A stretch of DNA of 64,000 nucleotides, taken from NCBI GenBank assembly GCA_934045905.1, contig OW203770.1, positions 3,472,001-3,536,000 of the forward strand, written 5' to 3'. The translations under genes were made by a program, and so were the position numbers. Positions 34,901-46,900 of the stretch are shown here, one piece after another. Numbering within the stretch: the first letter of the stretch is position 1; every line of letters starts with the position of its first letter. The notes beneath the pieces are model-generated. The model did not search any database, was not told the origin of the DNA, and worked only from the letters and a program-made list of their open reading frames with translations. This DNA is from Leuctra nigra (Eukaryota > Arthropoda > Insecta > Plecoptera > Leuctridae).

Positions 34901-37900
34901 GTATGAATACACTTATTTCAATTGTAAACATTTACCATTCTTAAAAAAATATATCGATTTCGTGCCCGATTTACCTCATCCCTTTGCGCTAACTCCGGTC
35001 TGAACGTATAACAACGGCCTTAGTTGGATACATTCCTTGGTGGTCGGTTTGTTTCCCATGAAGGTTTCAATCAAATGACACATACCTGATGAGGTATTGA
35101 TGATTCCGGACCAAGCGACTCAACCGTGCTTCCATCTCTTGGTCGACTTCGACGTCAGACTCAAGATCCTCCACACGAATCTTCTTCGCATCGAAATGTC
35201 GAAACCCCCTCTCGGGTATGTTTCCATGAATGTGGCGACGTTGTCTGAACCGCAGGAATGCTGGCCCTCTCCTAGATTTTCCAGCCATTGGTCTGACTAC
35301 TGATAGTGATTCTTTTGAAACGAGGCTCTTCATAACTGAGTCTTTCATGTGTTCCATATCATTCCTGTAAATAATAAACTATTTGTAATAACAATTTCTG
35401 ATTACAGTTGACATTGAGTAATTCTGATTTATATTTGATGTCAGTTATGGATATTGATATAAGATTTTGAAGTATTGGTTAAACATCAATATTTATTTCG
35501 ATTTTCTATCGGTTTTCCATAAAAAAAAACACTCCGTGTAAAAACCCCAACCGCGTCTCTTCAAATAAAAATAAATAAATAGAAGAAATCTCATAATTCA
35601 GCACTGGAAAGTTGACATCACAAAATTCGCTAAGTCAAAACTTTATTTAAAACAAATAAAAAATAGGTACTTAGCGTACCGTGCCTATAAATTGGCCAGA
35701 AATCAAATATACCTATTTACATATTGTAATAATATACTTTCTTCTGCCTCTGAGATACACCATTTTACATAGCAAAACTCTGCCGTGTTACGAATAAATA
35801 AAGTATCGACCTTCGACGAAAGTGGGCATCTCACTGGGTTGCAAACCGCGTATGGAAGGACCAAAAGATCAATATGCGCATGTACAATGACTAAAATATC
35901 TCTCTGCACAAGTACAGAACGATCACGTGATCCGTACGCGGGTTCCAGCCACGGGTTGCAACAAAATGTGATGCAACCTCAACCCGTACTGTCATGGTCG
36001 ATACGATACGGCAGAACTTACCTCAGCACTTTGAACGCAGCGATGACGTGTACAAGCGGAAAGAAGAGTACAATGTCGCTGAGAAGAATGCCGACGAGTT
36101 CACAAGCGGCATTTGTGATGGCGACAAACACGGTGATGTCGAACATCGGCGATGACTTCACGTCGTACGGGAAGTAGTGACTTGAGAGAGAAGAAGAACA
36201 CGCGTTATTTAGAGCGATGAGGTGGCAGACGAGATGTAAAGCTTCTGAGAGCATTCTGCCCTCATTTCTTGAAAAAGCGAGCGCCAGAGAGAGTCACTAC
36301 GGCACTATTTTTTTACTACATTTTGAGTCTTGTTTGTTTTTTGTAGGCATGGCAGGTCAAACCGTTCAACTGATCCTTTTGAATTTTGGCAAGCGGATCG
36401 ATGTCACATTAGAGGTCTCATCTAATTTTTGGACAAGATCATGTGATCGGTTGAGACTTCAAATTTTGACATTTTAGTCGAAATCCATCAAGAACTTCGA
36501 TTGTAATTGAATTTTTAAGGGCATTTTCTTCTTGTTTTCAGTGGTCGAATTGGGGGGGATGCGGGGGGATGGCATCCCTCCATGGGGATTATATTGATGG
36601 TTCCATCCCCCCATGGCTAATTTTTCCACTTCACCATCCCCCCATGAGAGATTAAAAATACACTCAGAATGTCTCAAAATTGATTTCAAAGTGTCAAAAA
36701 ACCAAAAAACGCCCTGCGGGGCAAGGTTAGTAGATCGTTCCCCCCACTCTTTATTAAAGTGAAAACTCTGAAATTTTTAAAAAAAGTAGAAAATCAAAAT
36801 AACTACAACTCAGAACGTCTCAAAATTGATTTCAAAGTATCAAAAACCCAATAACGCCCTGCGGGGCAACGTGGGGGGGGGGGCCCCGGGTCAGAAATCC
36901 TGCCAGTACACCTTCCCCCCATGGACTGACTTCCAATTCGACCACTGCTTGTTTTGAAGTAGTTTTTGTCAAATTTATTCAGATAAATTTCAAATCAATC
37001 ACTAGTATTCGATTGATTGCCTTCGCATTTCCAGGGTACACTTAGCGCACAAACTTTCAGACGATTGCATTATCACATGCAATACGAAGGCTTGCTGATA
37101 AAAAAAGCATTTTTCTAGTCAAGTAAAATACTGGTGAAATACAATTTAGTCTCTTAGAATCATGCCTTCAAATTTCAATGTATACCTACTATACCAAATA
37201 TATCCGTTTGTAATATTACGTCAAAAATCTTCTTCTGCTTACATAAATGGAAATGATCTTGTGGCGTAATAATCAGGAATCCCCAGCGGCAGAGCGGTTG
37301 CCATGACAGCACATGATATCAAGATCACTCCCAGGAGAGCCTTGACGAGTGTTTCTGCCATAGCGCGTGTCTTCCGACCGAAGTCGCTGTTCATTCCAAT
37401 CATGCTGTGAACAAAATACTTCAGGTAGAATCACCATAACCTCTATGTTTCCGATTTACTTGAAATTTTGGTGACTTATAAAAACTCATTCCCTAAAAAA
37501 ATTAAACAGTTCGCGTGTCCAGTTTGTGAGATAAATTGATTTGTCTCCACCATGTTATCTTCTGGCGGAAAAAGAAAATCGTGTCATTTTTAGGCTATAA
37601 TGAAGATCTAATTTTTTTCGTCGATAGATTTGAACGAATTTTTTTATTATGGTAGACATATGAACGTACTATCAGGAAAAAATTTAAAACAATACCAACG
37701 TGTGCTATTTTAAAAGTTATAAGCCAAATTCGAAATGATTTTCCTATACCTCCCATGTTAAAGTTTTGTTCATCCTCTGATTACCTAAAATTGAAAACTC
37801 ATTGTTGGACCGGAGTTGCAAACTAAAGGACATTAAATTATACTGTTATTCTTAAATATAGTTGAAATGTAGGAAAACGGTTTTTGAACTTGTTATATCA

Positions 37901-40900
37901 AGAAAAATATTTTTGAATATATCGATCGATTGCTCTAGCTTAAGGGGGCGCGATCACTCGAGGCATTGTCTCAGATCTGCATACATTTGTGTGTACTTAT
38001 TGATAACCATGCCATACACAATCCCTGAAAACATTAAACACTTCTCGTGTCTAGTTTCTGAGATAATTTGAGTTTTCTCCCTCATGTTATCTTATGGCAG
38101 CCAAGAAAAATTGTGTCATTTTTAAGCTAAAATGAAGTTCGAATTTTTTGTACCGTTAGATTTTAACAAAAAACTTGTTTTCTGGTAGTTCTACGGTATC
38201 AGGAAAACCATAGAAAACCATACCAACGTGTGCTATTTTAAAAGTTATTAACCAAATTCGATCCAATTTTCCTATCTCCCATGTTAAAGTTTTGTTCATT
38301 CTCAAAGAGGTCAAATTTAAAACTAATTTGTTCAAATTACAGTAAATTCTAAGCATCATGTCTGGTGCGTTATCACCTGACATAAAATTATAATATACCA
38401 GTTTGAAAATTGTCTCCGTGGCTCTGCTTTCTAACAAAAATCATTTGCAGTTTGATTTCCATGTACCAAAGTCACTGTCTTAAAGGGCGACAACAGTCAG
38501 AATATGAAAAATTACCATCATTTCATCTTGTCATGTTTATAGATAATTGATAAGTGCAAATGTGCCAACGGTATTGTAATAACTAGGAAAACGCTCAGTG
38601 TAACGCGTTGATGAGCGAGCACAGAACATGCAACATCCCCATAGTAACGATTCACGACACGGCACAAGACGATTTTCTCTGCAATTTTTCAATCTCCACA
38701 ATACTCTGGATGAATAACAGATCCATTGTGTCGTGCCCGAGGATGGAGGATTATGACGCCATTTGCCGTCTCTTGCACTACCGTATTGAGATGGAGTAGA
38801 GACGTCGAAGTCACATTGAGCGTGTCGAGCAGTTTGGGCAGGTTGGCTGACTCAGCCATGTTGTACATGACTGTCGCCATGGCGTCGAACATGGTGACCA
38901 TGGCAGCTTGGACTGCCTTATGTAGAGCTTCCTGTCCGGCCTTTTGGGGGGTGTCTGGCGTGGATGGTGGATCTACCTCTGTCTGGGGTGGCGGGTCAGC
39001 AGCTGAAGCTGTGCCGCTTGTTGATGTTATAGGCGGCGGAGGTAGGTTGGGCTTTGCTGGATGCCAAGCGTTGTGTTCTGGCGCCGGGGCTGGCAGGAAG
39101 CGGAGGATGGGGCGGTTGACTGCCTGGACTGGTGTGTTTTTCGGGTATTGGGGGCATTTCACCTGTCCTGTGAAGTGGTTCGTGAGCTGGTTGCACGTTC
39201 CGCAATACGGCTTCTCGGCGGGGTTGTTTAATTTGTTTATGCTGGCATGCCTGCACCCCTGTGTAGGTTCCGGTGAACCGCACAGTTGGCAGCGGTAGGG
39301 ATTCCTGCAGGCTTGGTGGTTGTGGCCGTATTGTTGGCAGCGGCGGCATGGGTAGTGTCTGTCCGTGGGATGGCTTGGCTCCGTCTTGTAGTGGCGGCCC
39401 TCCAAGAATAGACCCTCTGACAGGAGTTCTGAGATGGTGGGTTGGTGAGTAGTGATGACTCTTATTAGGTTTGTGGGGCCATGTTTCGCGTTAATGCGTG
39501 CTAGCTTCTCTATCACTAGATGGGTGCTGTCGTTGATGGCTTCTAGCATGAGGTCCTCGTCAATGGTTGACGCTACCCCTTTTATCACGCAAGTAAGCTT
39601 CGTTGTTGGGGTTCTCTTCTGAGAGTTGGTTGTGTGGGATTTCAGAAGAGGTTTCGGGAAGTAGTATGTTGCATACTTGCCAAACATGGAGGGTGGGACT
39701 GTGTTGGCAAAGTTGCGAGCTTGGGTGATATCGGGGAAGGTGAGAGTTGTTGTGTTCGTTCTTCGGTTGTAGAAGTTCGGAGGGGTTGGGATGTCGAGTT
39801 TGTGGTTTGAGATCTGTTTCTTGATGTGAAGTGGGTTGTCTCTGTACAGATCATGGTTTCGAATGATGACGGTTGTGGTGATGGCGATGTGTAGTGGGTC
39901 GTGGTTGGTTTGATGTTGAGGGTCGTGGTTGGGGTTGGTTTGATGTTGAGGGTCGGGGTTGAGGTCAGTGGGGAGTTCGATGGGCTCTGGGGTGCCACTT
40001 GCACTCGATCTGGGGCGGCTGGGGGTGTTTGGGGGGCTCATGCTGTTACCTCCGCCAGAGGAATGGCTTCGGTTCGGTGATTGGTCATTTTCAGAGTCGG
40101 AGGTGGCGTCTGACATGACGGGGGTGTTGGTTGTGTCGGTTTGGTTTCGACGGGAGTTTGTACGAAGTTTAGCCATCAGAGCTCGATCTGATGCTATCTC
40201 GTTGGGGGGTGACGAATTAACAAGTGCTATCGTCTTGGTCTTGCGGGAATTTAGTGTCGTTCGTCCAGTCATGTCTGTCTGTAGGTGTTACAATACATTG
40301 ATCTGAAGGGACTGGGGTTGGACTGGTTTGTGAGGGATGGCTGATAACACTCACGGTTTTTCTGCCGCCGATACTCCTGGAGAAGACACCAGAAGCCGCG
40401 CAGTGGTGTCTCGAAGTTCTCGGAGTATTGAATGACCTTGAACTATTAGACTGTTGCGAAAATATAACTGAAAATTGGTCTCTTCGCTGTGAAAGCTCTT
40501 CTATCTTGCCGAACCGCCCATCAACATCCCATACACCCCCACCCACCGTCAATGCACCACTAGACGAGGTAAATAACAACGATGATGCTAGTCCGCTGCT
40601 GTCCGAACCCAACCAAGAGGACGCCGCTGTCTTCACCAAGGTCCGAAAAAGAAAGCGGAAAGACCGCAGCCCAAAACAAAACCAAGAACTCGAATCCTAA
40701 TAACACCTGCAATGGATATAAAGCTCATACACATCAACACCAACAGTATTAGAGCAAAACTAGTGGAATTCAAATACCTTTTATCGCAAGAAAACCCGGA
40801 CATAGTCACAATAAACGAAACAAAACTTCAGCCAGCATCCAAACTCTCCATCCCAGGTTACACCATCTACAGGCGCGATGTTTCTTCAAGCACGGGTGGC

Positions 40901-43900
40901 GTGGCAATCCTGTCCAAACATAATCTCGCAACTTCACAGCTAAATTTCACAACCCAATCCCAAGCATTGGCCATCACTGTACACCTAACACATCAGCATC
41001 CCATCCATATAGCTACAGTGTACAACCCACCTAGAAGCGTCAACGTACCGGCAACCTTCATCAGCGATCTAGCTTCAACCCTGAAAAGAAATCTGATATT
41101 TCCCGCAGATCTGAACTGTCACAATGTTAACTTTGGCGACTCATCGACCAACAGAGCCGGGAAGGATCTCGAGCTACTAATCAATCACACAGGCCTCCAC
41201 ATTCATGACACGCCAAATACCAGAACACCAATGAACCTGCGGCAGAGAGCCTCAAAGCCCGACAAACTCCTGACATCTTCCAATCTTCGCCGCAAAATTT
41301 TCGACATCCACATCGGCCCGGACATTGGCTCGGATCATCAACCCTTGATCTTCAAACTCCGAGTGCAACCCTTCAAACGGTTTGCAGCCAATGCACCATC
41401 TAGAACTATCAGGAACTACAAGAAAGCAGACTGGCCTCTCTTCCGATCCACCATCGAAGAGCAACTTCCACATCCCGACACAATACAACTCCATAATCAC
41501 GCAGACATCGACCATCTGAATGCAGCAGTCACAGACGCCATCTTGACCGCAGTCGATAAGGCGATCCCAACGTCCCGAATCCTCGACAACTGCGAACGAC
41601 TACCAGAGAACATACTGGCCAACATCAGATTCAAACGTCGAGTTTTCAGGGAATATCATAAGGACAATCGACCTCCTCACCTGCTCAAACAATACCGCCA
41701 ACTACAACGGCAAATCAAAGATGACATCTACCAACATCGTCAAAAACGTCATATCGACACCTGCATAGAAGCTGACGAAAAGAGAATCCCTGATTCCGCG
41801 GCATTCTGGAAACTCGTGAAGAGGGTTCAAGGCAACAACACACACACATCCCCTNNNNNNNNNNNNNNNNNNNNNNNNNNNNNNNNNNNNNNNNNNNNNN
41901 NNNNNNNNNNNNNNNNNNNNNNNNNNNNNNNNNNNNNNNNNNNNNNNNNNNNNNNNNNNNNNNNNNNNNNNNNNNNNNNNNNNNNNNNNNNNNNNNNNNN
42001 NNNNNNNNNNNNNNNNNNNNNNNNNNNNNNNNNNNNNNNNNNNNNNNNNNNNNNCACATGTGCACTTTTGGCGTCTGAGGTGCCTTTTTATAAAACCAAC
42101 CAGAAGCCGCCATTTTGAAACCGGAAGTGACGTCATATCTCAAAAACGGCTAGACCGATCTGAATGAAACTAGCGCCAAATGATTCAGACGGTCATCTAT
42201 GTGGAATATCAATAGTTGAAATAGAAATTTACTTTTACCGAAACCGGAAATGACGTCATAAAAATTAAAAACATACTGAATCAACTCTTTATGCAATAAA
42301 AATATATATTCAGAAGGCTTATACCGAGACATAACATTTATAGAAACAAATTATAGGTGGCAGTAATTTCAGCCGCCATTTTGAAAACCGGAAGAGATGC
42401 CATATATCGAAAACGGCTTGACCGATTGGAACGATGCTTTTACAAATCTACATGGAATATCACTTTAAGGAGGGATGAGTGATATAAGCACAGCCCACAC
42501 CAACTTCTTCCAATAGTTCCTCACCTCATATTCAGGGGGCTGTGTGTTTCTGGAGCTAGTATATTAGAGTCTTTACTCTGAAATATTTTTCACAAATCAA
42601 ACAAGTGTGCTTATATTTTCGCTTTTAATAAAACAAACTATTATTTTTATACTTATATTAGGTATTAACACCATTCTTCACACAGAAATAATACCTTATT
42701 AATTATATTATTTTTACTAAACGGATATAGTCTCTGATTTGACTCGCATAGGACGGAGGCAGGGTGTAAGTAGCCGTGATGCCAAGTGTATAATTTGAGA
42801 GTCGTATTTATATGAATATCTTATTTTAAGAGCGTATTTTTTAATATTCTTTTAAACCAAATTTATTATTTGGTAATTTACTAAGTCTGTTAACATGAAA
42901 ATGCCAAAACTCTCATCTACTTTTAAAATAAAAAGTCATGCAACACTGTAACAATATAAACAAGGCAACGTTGAACTTCTCTGGCAGTCTATCAAGAAAT
43001 CAAGATGGCGGATCCACTGCAAAGTTGTTCAAAATTGCCACATGTGGACAAATTACGGGGAAAACGAGGTTTCATTAGTAAAAAAGAGTTTGAGAAGAGA
43101 AAGAAGGTTTGTTTTAAATTAGAGCCACAAGTTAATGTAAGTTCAGGCGTAGAAATAAGTCCACAGTCGATTGTGCAAGGTCGTAGGATTGTGGACTTGC
43201 AGGTTATGGCGCACGACCTTTTCTGCCAAAGTTGTGATGTTACTCTTTCATTGCGGAATGTTGTGAAAGAAAGAAGAATTGGCATCTGCTCAATACTGGA
43301 CGTGTCATGTTTGAAGTGTGGAACCATTCACAAAGTAAAGACTTCAAAAATAAACAGTGAAACCACCGGCATTAAACCAGGTCCAGATACCTACGATGGG
43401 AATTTAAAGCTTGCTCTGGGTAAGTACTTTTTATTATTATTTTCATCTATATTTTCTTCTACACAACAGCAAATTAGAAAATGTTCTAATATCCCTACCT
43501 ATTTACTTTGCAGGAATGCTTGATGCTGGCTTGGGACACTCCCAGGTTAACACCCTGTTCAGCTCTTTAAATATGCCACCAGTGCCTGCCAGTCTATTAA
43601 AAAGGCACGAGAGATTGGTTGGGCCGGCTGTGGAAGCTGTGGCCAGGGAGTCATGTTTGAAAATGATAAATTTGGAGAGGGATTTAACAAACGCTGCTTC
43701 AGCTGTTACGGAGACAACACCCTCGGTCATAAGGACATCATCCCTCGAAACAAACGACTTGAATCCAACTCCAGCACCGCGCTCGGTCATAAAGACAGCA
43801 TCCCTTGAAACAACGACAACGCACAACATCAATCCATCGCCAGCAGCGCCCTCGGTCATAAAGACAGCATCCCTTGAAACAACGACAACGCACAACGTCA

Positions 43901-46900
43901 ATCCATCGCCAGCAGCGCCCTCGGTGATAAGGACAGCATCCCTCGAAACAACAACAACGCACAACATCAATCCATCGCCAGCAGCGCCCTCGGTCATAAA
44001 GACAGCATCCCTTGAAACAACGACAACGCACAACGTCAATCCATCGCCAGCAGCGCCCTCGGTGATAAGGACAGCATCCCTCGAAACAACAACAACGCAC
44101 AACATCAATCCATCGCCAGCAGCGCCCTCGGTCATAAAGACAGCATCCCTCGAAACAACGACAACGCACAACGTCAATCCATCGCCAGCAGCGCCCTCGG
44201 TGATAAGGACAGCATCCCTCGAAACAACAACAACGCACAACGTCAATCCATCGCCAGCAGCGCCCTCCGTCATAAAGACAGCATCCCTCGAAACAACGAC
44301 AACGCACAACGTCAATCCATCGCCAGCAGCGCCCTCGGTGATAAGGACAGCATCCCTCGAAACAACAACAACGCACAACGTCAATCCATCGCCAGCAGCG
44401 CCCTCCGTCAAAAAGACAGCATCCCTCGAAACAACGACAACGCACAACGTCAATCCATCGCCAGCAGCGCCCTCGGTGATAAGGACAGCATCCCTCGAAA
44501 CAACAACAACGCACAACGTCAATCCATCGCCAGCAGCGCCCTCGGTGATAAGGACAGCATCCCTCGAAACAACAACAACGCACAACGTCAATCCATCGCC
44601 AGCAGCGCCCTCGGTGATAAGGACAGCATCCCTCGAAACAACAACAACGCACAACGTCAATCCATCGCCAGCAGCGCCCTCCGTCAAAAAGACAGCATCC
44701 CTCGAAACTCCGCCGACACCAGTAACCAGCAGAATTATTGGGTCGTTCGACATGGGCTGGCAAAGCAGAGGCAATGGGAAGAGTTATAATAGCTTGTCAG
44801 GTAAATTGGAATATAGGTTGTATTATTTATGTTAAGAAAAGAAATATTAAGTTGAAAAATAGTTATCAAGGATTCTACAATTACAAATCTAGTGAATTAC
44901 CTAAAGCTCAACCAGAAGAGGTTGACAGCTGAGAAAGAGTTTCCTACCTATATAAATTTTCATTTATAAACATGATGCATAAGGCACTAATAATACAAGT
45001 AATAATTCAATAGGTACTTTGAACTTTCACAAACTTTATTTTAGGTATTAAAAATCTACCTACATTTTCCCACCACTATTCAGTGATCTTCATTAAAAGT
45101 ATTGAAACAATCGAAATTGACATACCTAATAAGAAAACTACAAAATGCAAAATAGCCAAAGTTAGTAGTGTCTACTGAATTATTTTATAATCGTATCCAA
45201 ACTAAAAAATCGGAAGACAAAGATTATTCATTATTCAACAATGTATTACCTATCAATTACGATGAGAGCGGTTGCAGATGGCAGATATTTCAATACAACA
45301 TTGGCAATAGTAAAAGTAATGGTGTTTCAAAGTGTGTCTATTGGTGATTTTTGTTCTGTTTTCCTTGTTTTAGGACATGGCGCGTTGATGGGACATTACT
45401 CTAAAAAGGTATTAAGCTACGGCACACGAGTGAAATGGTGTCGACAGTGCCAATTTGAACGAGCCGACCAACCTATCGTGGAACATGATTGCAGATGCAA
45501 CTTTTCTAGAAGTGCAAAAGCCATGGAGGCAGACCTGGCAGTAGAACTGGCTATAGACAACTCTCTTTTTGAAGCGAGTGGTGTCGAGCTAGGAGTGATC
45601 ATCGGCGATGAAGACTCGTCAACGATGGCAGGGATTAGGGCTCGGCGGTCGGATAAAGTTAAATGGTCGGACTTGAATCATGTAAAAAAGGGGTTCAATA
45701 ATTCACTATACAAATTAAAGACGAAGCACTCTGTTCTTTCCACTAAGGTCATAAAGTATTTGAAACGTTGTTTTTCATTTGCTGTTGGTCAAAATAAGGG
45801 AAATCCTGATGGTTTAGAGAAGGCGCTTCTAAACATTAGTAATCATGTTTTTGGTAACCACTCCGATTGTGAGAGCTGGTGTCGACATAAATCTGACCCT
45901 CTCACAAAATACAACAGTTTACCTCGAGGCGAGTGTCTTACTAAGGTAGAGCTGTTCAATGATTTACAGGAGTTATTACAACGGTTTGCCAGAAATGCAA
46001 GCAAGATAGCTCCTTGTGGTTCTACCCAAGTGAACGAATCGTTCAATTCTGTTGTGGCATCAAAGGCCCCAAAATCTAAGTGCTTCAGTGGTTCGCAGTC
46101 GCTGGACTATCGTGTGGCGTGTGCCGTTTCACAAACAAATGAGGGAACGAGTTATGTACTACCGGTTTGTAAGAAACTGACGCTGTCTCCAGGTGTTCAC
46201 ACTGTTGCTCATCGTAAGAAAATGGATGCTCTTCGGCTAAAAAAGAAGATGGTTAGAAAACAGATCACATTTAAGAAAAGACGTGTCCATCTTCGAATGA
46301 AGAGAAACAACGAGACTTCTGCCCAAGAAGCGAAGGAAGGGACAATGTACCACTCCGGTATGGGACTATTGAGAGAGAATAACTCGACCGTCCAGGTGTT
46401 GCCTGTTCAACTATTGTCCAGATCCGAAGGCGAATCGCAGTATGTTTTCTTTGATTTGGAGACCTCGGGATTATCGACAAATTCTGAAGTTGTCCAAATT
46501 GCAGCAGTTTCCAACGATGAAACATACGAGGCATATGTTTTACCAACATCTATTCCATCGAAGGTTACTGAAGTTACAGGACTCTCTAAAAGCAATAATA
46601 GTTTATTATTGCATGGCAACCGACTTGAAACGGTGTCCAAACACGACGCATGGGCTGGATTTATCAATTTCTTGATCGAAATTAATAAAAGGGTGGTCTT
46701 GGTTGGGCACAATATAGGTTTTGATCTGAGGTTCCTTATAAAAGAAACGACAGAGGTAGGACTATTAGAGCATTGCCAAGTTTTGATATCTGACATTGTA
46801 GACAGCCTGAAAGTGTGTAAAGCAGCATTTCCTGATCGTCACTCGTACAAACAGGAGGACATCGCTGCTGATTTATCAGTTGCGATAGGTACGGCACATA

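Noticed and set aside
34668..35003. 111-codon ORF with an internal 37-residue repeat
   Set aside because: Explained by a 111-bp direct duplication in AT-rich intron; no start context, splice link or known domain.
38726..39298. 190-codon plus-strand ORF
   Set aside because: Antisense shadow of the GC-rich LINE ORF1, without features of its own.
41702..42143. ORFs crossing the N run
   Set aside because: They exist only because N was translated as unknown residue.
43503..44774. Long minus-strand frames of 423 and 341 codons
   Set aside because: Shadows of the 69-bp repeat, which is open in several frames; the plus frame continues into conserved domains on both sides.
45241..45373. Start of the exonuclease protein at ATG 45241
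   Set aside because: The stretch is intron; conserved transposase sequence begins only after the TTTTAG acceptor and joins exon 2 inside a conserved motif.
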